A stretch of DNA of 64,000 bases from Giardia muris (Eukaryota; Fornicata; Diplomonadida; Hexamitidae). Numbering within the stretch: the stretch's first letter is position 1; each line of letters starts with the position of its first letter. A model generated the notes under the pieces. The model saw only the letters and a program-made list of their open reading frames with translations, ran no database searches and had not been told where the DNA came from. The position numbers and the translations under genes were made by a program. The stretch covers positions 992,001 through 1,056,000 of the forward strand of contig CM016928.1 of assembly GCA_006247105.1 (NCBI GenBank), read 5' to 3'. Below are positions 55,026 through 63,693 of the stretch, one piece after another.

Positions 55026-56050
55026 ACCTTCTTGACCATGAGCTTGATCCCGGTCTTCTTCTTCTGGGCGTCCCACATATCGAAGGGGGCACGCTTGGGA
55101 ACGAATAGAATGCCACGGAATTGGGCGGCACCGTCGACGCGGAAGTGAGTGACCGCAAGGTAACTCTCGTAGTCCGAGGGGTTAATCTGCTTGTAGAACT
55201 CCTTGTACTCGTCCTCGGTAACGTCCTTCGGGTCACGAGTCCAGATCGCAGGCTGCTTGTTGACCTGCTCCTCGACCTCGACCTCCTTCTTGATGGTCTT
55301 CTTCGTCTTCTCCTTGTTCTCGTCGTCGGAGGCCTCTTGTACCTCGTCCTCCTTCTTCTCCTCGGTCTCTTCCTTCTTCTCCTCATCCTCGACCTCAACC
55401 TCTTCCTCCTTGACCTTGTGGATATAGATCGGATACCCGATGAACATCGAGTGGCGCTTGATGAGCTCCTCGAGGCGGTCAGCCTTCAGATACTCCTTCT
55501 GGTCTTCCTTGAGGTGAAGGACGATCTCCGTACCGCGAAGGATCGGCTTCCCAGAGGCTCCAACGTCACAGTCCTCGATCTGGAACGTCCCACCGGCCGT
55601 CGAAGACCACTTGTAGCACTTGTCATCGTTGTGCTTCGTGATGACTTCGACCTTCTCGGCGACGAGGTATGCGGAGTAGAAGCCGACACCGAACTGGCCG
55701 ATGAGGGAGACGTCGGCGCCCTCAGAGATCATCTCCATGAACTGCTTCGCCCCAGACTTAGCGATCGTACCAAGGCAATTGATGAGGTCGGCCTTGGTCA
55801 TCCCAATCCCGGTGTCACGGATGACGAGGAGGTTGTTCGCTTCCTGAGGGATGACATCGATCCTGAGCTCCTTCTCCTCGCCAAGGATGGCGGGGTTCGT
55901 GAGGGAGGTGAAGTGGAGCTTGTCGAGGGCGTCGGACGCGTTCGAGATCAGCTCACGAAGGAAGATCTCCTTCGAGGAGTAGAACGTGTTGATGATGAGG
56001 TTCATCAGCTGGGAGATCTCGGCCTGGAACTCAAAGGTCTCGCTTGGCAT
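55026..56050 (-). CDS. HSP90: Hsp90 N-terminal half (split, trans-spliced gene)
   Basis: Coding from ATG 56050 to about 55026 (342 codons, the last one split as GT|N). It contains the full N-terminal ATPase domain: [50 protein letters not shown]. The acidic linker and the start of the middle domain follow ([20 protein letters not shown]). The frame runs on to 54866 but matches Hsp90 only up to VKKV, where GTATGT begins. In intact Hsp90s this point reads V(R/K)(R/K)VFI, so a phase-2 join would restore the frame. The middle/C-terminal half and the MEEVD end are absent from the window. The processing motif downstream supports the known Giardia HspN/HspC system. Confidence 0.93.
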
Positions 56051-56067
56051 TTTTGAACTCAGGAGTG

Positions 56068-56095
56068 ATCAATCACCCAGATTTACGATTGATTG
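56068..56095. promoter_or_regulatory. ATCAATC / CGATTGATTG elements upstream of Hsp90
   Basis: ATCAATC at 56068-56074 lies inside the inverted repeat GTGATCAATCAC, and CGATTGATTG is at 56086-56095, 36-45 bases upstream of the ATG. The same 10-mer (opposite orientation) occurs at the same distance upstream of Hsp70. Confidence 0.4.
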
Positions 56096-56117
56096 CTAGT
56101 CGATCCCGGATCAACCT

Positions 56118-58058
56118 CTATCCGATATTCTGGTCCTCGGCCGTGGTCTCGGCGGGGACGTGGTGGTGGCTCATCACGACGCAGTTCTGGAGGTTACAGC
56201 CCTCCCCAATTGTCACATTGTCGTAGACGACGCAATCGATTAAGGTACTTTTCGGATGGACCTGGACGAAACGGCCAAGTACGCAGTCTTTGATAACGCA
56301 CCCATCTCCAATGGTGCACCCTTCTCCTAAGACGCAGTCTGTTATCTTCGCCATACCTATTTTGCACTCGAATTGCACCAGGGAGGACACGACGTCGGCG
56401 CCCTCGTCGAGTTTGGAGGGCTTCCTATTCTTCCGTTGTTGCCGTTCCAGTTGCTTCTCATGCTCGGTTGAGAGGTGGAGGTTACATAGGATCCCGTCTT
56501 TGACGCGCAAGCAGATGAAACGGTACGTGTCCGTAGAGTCTATGAAGCCATGGATCGCGGGAAAATCGCGCGCACGGTGGTTCTCACGCGGCTGGTTAGT
56601 GATCTCGAAGGCCTCTACGATCAACTTACGTGGGGGCTTCAATGAGGCTTCTAGCGTCGTCTCTATCAATGGCTCGTTGAACTCCTTGAGAAGCGCCAGG
56701 GTATCGATGTACTTCTTTGCCTCGTCGGCGCTTCGGCTTTCCAGCTTCATGAAGAGGCGCTTCATATATGCTGACCCCATGGCGGAAGGACGGCCTCCAT
56801 CGTCATCAATGATGCTAGGGTATGCAAGGGACGACCCAGGGCTCCCACCCATCGCACGGAAACTACCCCCGTCGTCCATGTACCCAGACGTCTGACGCAG
56901 TCGAGCTCGAGGTTGTTGCCCAAGCTCGTCCGCGCTCAAGATACGTTCGAACTCGTATCTCTGAGGGGCAGGCGCCTCGTATAGCTCCGGGGTGCTCTTC
57001 AAATACTCAGCCACTCGGGGATGTCGTGCGGCTGGTGGGAGTAGTTGTTGCTCGACAAGGAACGGGATAAGATCGAAGAATACAGAATCGAGGGACGAGA
57101 TCCCTTCCAGGTATGGGATTAGCTCTCGAGCAAGTACGACAATGCAAGGGAGCTGGGTGAAGGCACGAAGACGAGCAGTGCTCCGAATGGCCGAGAAGGG
57201 GAGTGTCAGAAGCTTATCTTCTTGGTCCGAAATGAGCCCTCTATCCAATGTGTGATAGAATGTGAGGAGTCCAGTGAAGCATGGAAAGGCGGAACATTCC
57301 AATCCTTTCAGGCCTTCGGGGCCATACGTGGTGCCAAGAACCTGGTCCAACTCATGCAATTCCATGGCCGTTGGCATCTGGAATGTATCCTCCGGTACGC
57401 CGAGCTCGCTCTCGCTACAGCTGCGATCCAGCTGAAAGGCAAGTCCCGTGTGTTTCTTAGGCCTTTCCCCGACCCCTGTTTGTGACTCTTGTATCCGGTA
57501 TTCTAGTGCGCTTTTCGTCGGGGTGGTTACGCTGTCCTCGATGAGGGTGACGCAGCCTCTTTTGCACTTCGAAAGCTTCTCGTTGTGGGGCGTGTCCATC
57601 CGCAAGTCCGAAAGGACGACCGTCATCGTAGCGTTCGAACACCTATGATGGCGTAGGTATAGAGATGGGGCGACGGCGCTGATACATGAGGACTGAATGA
57701 CGATGATATTCTCACCCGTCAGAATCCCCTCCTTCATCATCTTAACCAACGCTTGGACAGATGTACTAGCCTCAGGGTGCGAGTATGCGGCGATGTGTAA
57801 GGAGTCCAGGTGTTGATCGACCTTCAGGTTGCGCAGCTGCTCACAGACGTCCTCGTGGGCGCTCTTTTGGCAGACGACATGGAAGGAAGTGAAGCCATAG
57901 GCGGAGTAAATGGCAATTGTGTGTGCGAGGGCCGGCTTCCCGCAAACCGGGAGGAATGCCGCCGGCTGGGGGGCATACGCCATGAGGTTGTGCGGGTCGT
58001 CGTCCATCCCCACGAGGAAGACGACCTGCGCCTCCGTCGGAAGTGTCCAGTCTCCCAT
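56118..58058 (-). CDS. eIF2B gamma-like subunit (nucleotidyltransferase-LbH)
   Basis: 646 residues. The N-terminal nucleotidyltransferase-like domain includes PQPAAFLPVCGKPALAHTI and later strands. The C-terminal left-handed beta-helix has hexapeptide repeats (KITDCVLGEGCTIGDGCVIK, STLIDCVVYDNVTIGEGCNL). A long insert (~165-430) is disordered. There is no C-terminal W2/HEAT domain, which argues for gamma rather than epsilon. eIF2B recycles eIF2-GDP and is the target of the integrated stress response. The start ATG 58058 is 11 bp from the divergent gene. Confidence 0.8.
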   Translation of the reverse strand: MGDWTLPTEAQVVFLVGMDDDPHNLMAYAPQPAAFLPVCGKPALAHTIAIYSAYGFTSFHVVCQKSAHEDVCEQLRNLKVDQHLDSLHIAAYSHPEASTSVQALVKMMKEGILTGENIIVIQSSCISAVAPSLYLRHHRCSNATMTVVLSDLRMDTPHNEKLSKCKRGCVTLIEDSVTTPTKSALEYRIQESQTGVGERPKKHTGLAFQLDRSCSESELGVPEDTFQMPTAMELHELDQVLGTTYGPEGLKGLECSAFPCFTGLLTFYHTLDRGLISDQEDKLLTLPFSAIRSTARLRAFTQLPCIVVLARELIPYLEGISSLDSVFFDLIPFLVEQQLLPPAARHPRVAEYLKSTPELYEAPAPQRYEFERILSADELGQQPRARLRQTSGYMDDGGSFRAMGGSPGSSLAYPSIIDDDGGRPSAMGSAYMKRLFMKLESRSADEAKKYIDTLALLKEFNEPLIETTLEASLKPPRKLIVEAFEITNQPRENHRARDFPAIHGFIDSTDTYRFICLRVKDGILCNLHLSTEHEKQLERQQRKNRKPSKLDEGADVVSSLVQFECKIGMAKITDCVLGEGCTIGDGCVIKDCVLGRFVQVHPKSTLIDCVVYDNVTIGEGCNLQNCVVMSHHHVPAETTAEDQNIG

Positions 58059-58069
58059 TTTTAAAGATC
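58059..58069. promoter_or_regulatory. 11-bp divergent promoter containing TTTAAA-like tract
   Basis: TTTTAAAGATC is all that separates the opposed ATG codons. It resembles the TTTTTAAAGGG spacer at 36426. Confidence 0.5.
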
Positions 58070-58834
58070 ATGACCGACCTCCTGGCGCAGCTGGCGAGCC
58101 CCCAGACGCGTCTCTCTGCCCTCCAGGACCTCTGCAACAGGCTCGAGCGGAATAGCGCCCTAGGAGAGGCGACCTGGAATAGCCCCGGGATTTCTCTAGC
58201 CCTTCTCAGTATGCTGACCAGCTCGTACCGGCTGCTTGAGCATCCCGAATCTGCCTCGCTCTATGCCCCACAGCTCCGGGTCCTCCTCGACACGGTACGC
58301 CTCCTAGGGAAGTCTCCGGAGGTCGCTCGGAGTATTGTTAGTTCTGGTTTCGATACGTTTATTCTCCCGTTCCTTTATGCGAAACACGCCCCAGGAGCGG
58401 TCCGAGAGGCGGCCGTGCAGATCCTCATCGGCGTCCTACAAAGGACGCGGAACTGTGCGCATTACATGGACTTGGAAATCCTTTCTCTCCTCTTACCGCT
58501 TCTTGGCGGGGAGGTATCCCCACCGGTCTTCGAGGCGGCCACGGAGCTTCTGACACTCCTCTTCAGACTGGAGAAGAACCTTCTGCCCTCGGATCAGGCC
58601 ATACAACTGGTTCTCTTTCTGAGCGAGGTCCTTCTGGCCTTGAAACCGGTCGCCAGGGGGGACTGGTTTGTTCGGCAGGAATCGTTAGGGCAGCTGGTCT
58701 CCCTTATCAGCTTGCTCGTTGACGACCCCCAGGTACGAAGTCAAACGCTTCAGTCTGTTAGGCGTCTGCGGTCCGAGCTGAAAGAGCGGAGCACCGGGGA
58801 GCTGGAGGCGGCGTTGCAGCGCCTTTCGGCTTGA
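58070..58834 (+). CDS. CAF40/CNOT9 (Rcd1)-like armadillo protein
   Basis: 254 residues from ATG 58070; 9 upstream codons overlap the opposite gene. All-helical ARM-type repeats: LRVLLDTVRLLGKSPEVA, ILPFLYAKHAPGAVREAA, LEILSLLLPLLGGEVSPP, FEAATELLTLLFRLE. The order, length and PFLY element recall Rcd1/CNOT9, a CCR4-NOT deadenylase subunit. Several hallmark residues (for example FEYLRLTSLG) are not obvious, so a generic ARM protein is possible. Confidence 0.5.
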   Translation: MTDLLAQLASPQTRLSALQDLCNRLERNSALGEATWNSPGISLALLSMLTSSYRLLEHPESASLYAPQLRVLLDTVRLLGKSPEVARSIVSSGFDTFILPFLYAKHAPGAVREAAVQILIGVLQRTRNCAHYMDLEILSLLLPLLGGEVSPPVFEAATELLTLLFRLEKNLLPSDQAIQLVLFLSEVLLALKPVARGDWFVRQESLGQLVSLISLLVDDPQVRSQTLQSVRRLRSELKERSTGELEAALQRLSA

Positions 58835-58840
58835 ATGGGG

Positions 58841-58847
58841 AGTAAAC
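58841..58847 (+). terminator. AGTAAAC poly(A) signal
   Basis: Located 6 bases after the stop of the CAF40-like gene and matches AGTRAAY. Confidence 0.55.
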
Positions 58848-58926
58848 GCATATGCTTTACCCGGTCCCGGCACGACCGTCTGAGAGGGGAAGGGAAGGGG
58901 GAAGCAGGGTATGACCCTTCTCAAAA

Positions 58927-59724
58927 ATGCTACGCCTATGTGCATGTGCTGCGAATGCTCGTAGGTATCAGGACGCATGCATTGATGCGGCTCCAGAAAG
59001 GGCCGAAGTTGGAACATCCATGGCCACAATGGATAAGACCTGTGCGATCTCTCCAGCATCCGCCTTCACCAGCTCCGTACCTCTGAGTACTCTGAGCTGC
59101 TTGTCTTCGCTTCCGGATATGACTCCAATGCGTGTATTACCAGAACGAGTAGCCACCGGCTTAAGTCAACGGGAGACTGACCAAATTATATCATTGCTAT
59201 GTGCATACCTGAACTGCTCGGTGACAGTACGCGAGGCGGCAATGCCTCTCGAACTGGAACTCGTCCATGACAAAGGTATTCTTCTAGAGATGGATCAGTC
59301 TCTAGCTCGTCTGGATGGGATCGGGAACGAATTCCTACGTAGTCCCTATTTCCCACCGTTTATCACGGGCATACGTGACACTCCTTTGGGGAAGGTGGGG
59401 ACCTGGGAGGATCTCGAAAAGCTCTCCGCCAATAGGTATGGGATTGCGCTCGATACTGAGACACTGACCCGCATGTTGTCGAACTACGTTTGCTGCCATT
59501 GGTCTGATGCCTTAGGTGCTCAGCTATATTCTGCGGTAGCCAAGATGACTCTTGCGCAGGAAGGAGAGGCGCCAAGAGAGCTTGGTCAGGGGATTATCAA
59601 TCAATTCTCCTGTGGGACTGTCAAACGGATCGTCCTGGGGGTCTCATCTGCCCTCGCAATACAGATGCCTCTGTTGTACGCATTTCTTGACACGGTCCAG
59701 ACGATCTTTGGGAGGGGCGCATAG
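58927..59724 (+). CDS. hypothetical protein
   Basis: 265 residues from ATG 58927 (tctcaaaaATG), an initiator-like context. The N-terminal ~75 residues are Ala/Ser/Thr-rich. The rest is probably folded and helical (TDQIISLLCAYLNCSVTVRE, GIRDTPLGKVGTWEDLEKL). No signal peptide is apparent; the C-terminal 35 residues are hydrophobic (LGVSSALAIQMPLLYAFLD). No family recognised. It converges with the PSF3-like gene, 15 bp away. Confidence 0.6.
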   Translation: MLRLCACAANARRYQDACIDAAPERAEVGTSMATMDKTCAISPASAFTSSVPLSTLSCLSSLPDMTPMRVLPERVATGLSQRETDQIISLLCAYLNCSVTVREAAMPLELELVHDKGILLEMDQSLARLDGIGNEFLRSPYFPPFITGIRDTPLGKVGTWEDLEKLSANRYGIALDTETLTRMLSNYVCCHWSDALGAQLYSAVAKMTLAQEGEAPRELGQGIINQFSCGTVKRIVLGVSSALAIQMPLLYAFLDTVQTIFGRGA

Positions 59725-59739
59725 CCGGTCCGTCTAAGC

Positions 59740-60330
59740 CTAAGGCCGAGCACGTAGCAACGCCTCCAGCCGTCTGTTGTACTTGTTGATGGAGACCGAA
59801 AACCTTCCAGCTCGAACACGCCTAAGAGTTCGCGGACGACGACGAACATGCTCCTCAACGGCATGTACCGCTGCCTCCCAAGGACAGATGCAGGCCGAAG
59901 GGATCGACCGATTCAATCTTAGGTCGTGCGAGGTCAAAAGCCGGAAGCGTGCCAAAAGAAGGGTCCGCAGCTCTGCCAAGTATTGCCTACAGAATTGGTC
60001 ATCGGCGATGTGCGCACATTGTGCCGCCGCCGTCAAGTAGAAGTTCGGCGTGTAACGATATCGCGGATGGTACGAGCCAGGCTCCGCCCGCATCCTTTGA
60101 ATTGCATCCTCAGAGATATCTCCGGCTGGGTCTGTGGTGATCAGCCTAAGATCTGCCGCCATACCAGAAAGCCACAAGGGCATGTACACGACGGCATGCT
60201 TACTCAGAACCCTACCCTGACGAGTCGTGTCAAGTGCGCCCAAGCCCTCGATACAATCCCGCGTCGTCACGACGGAGTTGTCCGCCTCCGCCAGGATCGC
60301 AGACAGATCGAGGTAATCTCCAGCCACCAT
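59740..60330 (-). CDS. GINS complex subunit PSF3-like
   Basis: 196 residues, the usual PSF3 size. The N-terminus fits PSF3 in order and spacing: GDYLDLSAILAEADNSV (compare YLDIDDILAEEE), then LGALDTT and a PLWLSGMAADLR segment (compare LPLWLA), and a helical C-terminal half. GINS with Cdc45 and MCM forms the replicative helicase. The match rests on the N-terminal half only. ATG 60330 follows cgaataaaa. Confidence 0.6.
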   Translation of the reverse strand: MVAGDYLDLSAILAEADNSVVTTRDCIEGLGALDTTRQGRVLSKHAVVYMPLWLSGMAADLRLITTDPAGDISEDAIQRMRAEPGSYHPRYRYTPNFYLTAAAQCAHIADDQFCRQYLAELRTLLLARFRLLTSHDLRLNRSIPSACICPWEAAVHAVEEHVRRRPRTLRRVRAGRFSVSINKYNRRLEALLRARP

Positions 60331-60346
60331 TTTTATTCGCTCTCAC

Positions 60347-61540
60347 TCATTCGCCAGCGAAGAATCCTTCCAGCCTCTTGAGACCGGTCACAGACGACGT
60401 TAGTAGGGCCCCCGCCTGAATAAAGGCCCCCATGGAATAGGTCTTCTCGAACCGTTCCCAACTCTCCTCGGCATAGCCATCTATGGGCTGGAGTATTGGG
60501 AGCGGTCGCTCCTCGACCTGCATATCGTCCTGAGGACCCTGAAGACGTAGTGCGGTCTTGGGAGCCGGTTCCTCACTAACTGGCACGTCCCTTTGTCCTT
60601 CGATGCACAATTGCCCAGTTGTTGACGCCCCATCCTCTTCGGAATCCAAAGCGCTCTCCGGATACCGTAACTGTCGTAGTAGCCATAGGAGACGCGTGTA
60701 GGAGCAGGTCTGGAAGGCTTGCTCAAAGGGCTCGAGATGCTTCTCAAAAGAATCGCGTGTGAACACGGTATATGCAAGCAAATAGACGAGAGAGGCTTCC
60801 GTCATGAAGGGGGTGCGGATGTTCATCACCATCTCATCGGGAAGTGGCATATAGGCGAGTAATGTCCGATCCAAATCGGTCTTCCCCATAAGAGTCCCAA
60901 TGTTGGCATAGGAGTTACTTTTCCGCGCGTCTGAGCTTGTAAGGATGGTTAGAAGCTGCTTCATCACCCCAGGACGATTCCCCTTAAGCCGATTGACAAT
61001 TGGTGTCATTGTTGGGTTGATAGCGTCGTCGATGCCATAGGTTTGTGCTAGCACGTCCCGATTGCTGTAGAACTCGTACTCGTCGAGGGAGTAGTTGTCA
61101 TCTAAAAGGATACTCATCCCAATACCGGCATATAGCTCAAAAAGAGCCTCCTCATGTTCGGGAAGACGATTACACAAGGCGCGGAACACGAACATCCTGG
61201 AATGCAAGGGGATTGACCCGTAGATGGAGGAATTATCCCGTAGATATCCTAGGAGCTCCAGACACCAATCCAGAGAGTTATTCTTAACAACCTCATCCAC
61301 GTACTCGCAAAGCTCAGTATCCTCATCTTCCACTGTTAGCAGAACACATAGTAGACAACGTATCGCATGCATGACATTCCCTTGGCAACTCTTGAAGATG
61401 TCGTGGCACAATTCCCAGGTGATGGCTGGACCTAAATCAACCTCCCCAGCCGTTCGAATCAACGTCAAAACGTCCGAATTCGAGTCCAGTTCCTCCCAAA
61501 GCTTCTCAAGGGCTCCGAACAACCTGGCACTCTCAAGCAT
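60347..61540 (-). CDS. hypothetical helical protein
   Basis: 397 residues from ATG 61540 (tccatttaATG). The only upstream extension begins at a GTG at 61624 and would add an unlikely hydrophobic leader. Largely alpha-helical (CHDIFKSCQGNVMHAIRCLL, EALFELYAGIGMSILLDDN), possibly HEAT/ARM-like, with an acidic and Pro-rich C-terminal linker. No family recognised. It lies between PSF3-like and Hsp70 genes on the same strand. Confidence 0.6.
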   Translation of the reverse strand: MLESARLFGALEKLWEELDSNSDVLTLIRTAGEVDLGPAITWELCHDIFKSCQGNVMHAIRCLLCVLLTVEDEDTELCEYVDEVVKNNSLDWCLELLGYLRDNSSIYGSIPLHSRMFVFRALCNRLPEHEEALFELYAGIGMSILLDDNYSLDEYEFYSNRDVLAQTYGIDDAINPTMTPIVNRLKGNRPGVMKQLLTILTSSDARKSNSYANIGTLMGKTDLDRTLLAYMPLPDEMVMNIRTPFMTEASLVYLLAYTVFTRDSFEKHLEPFEQAFQTCSYTRLLWLLRQLRYPESALDSEEDGASTTGQLCIEGQRDVPVSEEPAPKTALRLQGPQDDMQVEERPLPILQPIDGYAEESWERFEKTYSMGAFIQAGALLTSSVTGLKRLEGFFAGE

Positions 61541-61588
61541 TAAATGGAGATGAAAGGAGAGCCCTAAACCCAATCCAACACCCAATAC

Positions 61589-61594
61589 TTTACT
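61589..61594 (-). terminator. AGTAAA poly(A) signal of Hsp70
   Basis: Minus-strand AGTAAA lies 34 bases past the Hsp70 stop, in the 87-bp spacer before the next gene. Confidence 0.5.
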
Positions 61595-61627
61595 ATCCCA
61601 CCACGAAGAGGCATAGACACACACACA

Positions 61628-63622
61628 TCAGTCAAGATCGTCGACCGACGGGCCAGCAGGAGCGCCAGTCGGCATCCCTGGCATTCCTGGCATCCCCGGC
61701 ATTCCACCCATGCCTCCAGGAGGCATCCCGCCGGGCATGCCACCCATCCCCATCCCCGGAACGGCTCCAGCTTGAGCAAGGATCGGATGGACGATCGCCT
61801 CGACCTCCTTCCGCTTCGCCTCGAAGAGGTCCTTGTCGCCTGTGCGGTTCGCCTCGAGCCAGGTGGAACAAGCGTCGAGGGTCTCCTCGAGCTTCTTCTT
61901 GTCGTCATCCTTCAGGTTCAGCTTGCCCTCGGAAAGAGTCGACTTCGCCCCGAAGACTAGGCTCTCAAGCTCGTTACGAGCCTTCTGACCCTCGCGGATC
62001 TTCTCATCCTCCTTCGCAAAGCGTTCGGCATCCCTGACCATCCGATCGATCTCCTCCTGGGAAAGACGATTAGCATTCTGGTTAATCGACAGCTGCTTGG
62101 AGTTCCCAGTGCCACCAAGATCCTTGGCAGTGACGGTCAGGACACCGTCAGCGGAGACATCATAGGTGACCTCGATCTTCGGGACTCCACGAGGAGCAGG
62201 AGGGATGCCGCCGAGGTCGAACGTGCCAAGAAGATTGTTATCCTTCGTCAGAGGCCGCTCACCCTCGAAGATGCGGATCGTGACGGTCGTCTGGTTATCC
62301 GCGTACGTCGTGAACGTCTCCTTACGAGTCGTCGGGACGGTTGTGTTACGAGGGATGAGAACCGTCATGTTCGTCCCCGAGGTCTCGATACCAAGGGAAA
62401 GCGGGGTGACGTCGAGCAAGAGGATATCGTTGAGCGCACCATCGCCAGCCTGAGTCTTATCGGAACCAAGGATGGCAGCCTGGACTGCCGCACCATACGC
62501 AACCGCCTCATCTGGGTTGACACTCTTCGAGAGCTCGCGGTTGTTAAAGAAGTCCTTGAGAAGCTGCTGGACCTTCGGGATACGAGTGGAACCACCAACG
62601 AGGACGATGTCATGAACCTCGTTCTTCGAGATCTTCCCATCCTTAAGGACGCGGTCGACGGGCTCGAGGCACTTGCGGAAAAGGTCGATGCAAAGGTCCT
62701 CGAACTTCGCACGCGTGATTGACGTGAAGAAGTCAACGCCCTCAAATAGGGATTCGAGTTCGATCGACGCCTGCTGGCTCGAGGACAGCGTGCGCTTCGC
62801 GCGCTCACAGGCGGTACGGAGACGACGAACGGCACGCGCCGATCCGCTGATATCCTTCCCATGCTTCTTCTTGAACTCGGCGATGAGCCAGTTGACGAGG
62901 CGGGAATCGAAGTCCTCACCACCAAGGTGCGTATCACCAGCCGTTGCCTTGACCTCAAAGACGCCCGACTGGGGGTCAACCGTCAAGAGGGAGACATCGA
63001 AAGTACCGCCACCGAGATCGAAGATCAAGATGTTGCGCTCCCCACCAGAAGTGTTCTTATCGAGCCCATAAGCGATGGCAGCGGCTGTTGGCTCGTTGAT
63101 GATGCGCAGGACGCTAAGGCCGGCGATCGTCCCGGCATTCTGGGTCGCCTTACGCTGGGAGTCCGAGAAGTACGCGGGAACCGTGATGATTGCCTCCGTC
63201 ACCTTCGCTCCGAGGTAATCGGAGGCGATGTCCTTCATCTTCGTGAGGACCATCGAGGAGATCTCTTCGGGGGAGAAGGTCTTCTTCTCACCCTTGAAGG
63301 TGACCTGGATCTGAGGCTTCTCATCGGGGCCGGAGACGACCTTGAAGGGGAAGTGCTTCATATCCGCTTGGACCTCGGGGTCGTTGAAGCGGCGCCCGAT
63401 CAGGCGCTTAGCGTCGAAGACGGTGTTCTCAGGGTTCATCGCGGACTGGTTCTTCGCAGACTCGCCGATCAGGCGCTCTGTATCGGTGAAGGCGACGTAC
63501 GAGGGGGTCGTGTAGGTCCCCTGGTCATTCGCAATGATTTCGACCTTCCCGTTCTGGAAGACGCCGACGCACGAGTACGTGGTGCCAAGGTCAATGCCGA
63601 CAGCCGGAGCCACAGGTGCCAT
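61628..63622 (-). CDS. HSP70: cytosolic Hsp70
   Basis: 664 residues. Classical motifs: [44 protein letters not shown], and the substrate-binding domain [20 protein letters not shown]. There is no signal or targeting peptide. The C-terminus has GGMPGM-type repeats as in cytosolic forms but ends PSVDDLD rather than the canonical EEVD. It works with J-proteins, Hsp90 and CCT, which are represented nearby. Confidence 0.96.
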   Translation of the reverse strand: MAPVAPAVGIDLGTTYSCVGVFQNGKVEIIANDQGTYTTPSYVAFTDTERLIGESAKNQSAMNPENTVFDAKRLIGRRFNDPEVQADMKHFPFKVVSGPDEKPQIQVTFKGEKKTFSPEEISSMVLTKMKDIASDYLGAKVTEAIITVPAYFSDSQRKATQNAGTIAGLSVLRIINEPTAAAIAYGLDKNTSGGERNILIFDLGGGTFDVSLLTVDPQSGVFEVKATAGDTHLGGEDFDSRLVNWLIAEFKKKHGKDISGSARAVRRLRTACERAKRTLSSSQQASIELESLFEGVDFFTSITRAKFEDLCIDLFRKCLEPVDRVLKDGKISKNEVHDIVLVGGSTRIPKVQQLLKDFFNNRELSKSVNPDEAVAYGAAVQAAILGSDKTQAGDGALNDILLLDVTPLSLGIETSGTNMTVLIPRNTTVPTTRKETFTTYADNQTTVTIRIFEGERPLTKDNNLLGTFDLGGIPPAPRGVPKIEVTYDVSADGVLTVTAKDLGGTGNSKQLSINQNANRLSQEEIDRMVRDAERFAKEDEKIREGQKARNELESLVFGAKSTLSEGKLNLKDDDKKKLEETLDACSTWLEANRTGDKDLFEAKRKEVEAIVHPILAQAGAVPGMGMGGMPGGMPPGGMGGMPGMPGMPGMPTGAPAGPSVDDLD

Positions 63623-63656
63623 ATCTTTTTCTCTGCCCCTCTTGTTGATCTTGATA

Positions 63657-63681
63657 CAATCAATCGATTATCAATCTATCG
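63657..63681. promoter_or_regulatory. ATCAATC-rich element upstream of Hsp70
   Basis: CAATCAATCG (63657-63666; CGATTGATTG on the gene strand) lies 35-44 bases upstream of the Hsp70 ATG, followed by a second ATCAATC in the next 15 bases. The same 10-mer is found 36-45 bases upstream of Hsp90. Confidence 0.4.
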
Positions 63682-63693
63682 TAGATCGACTTA

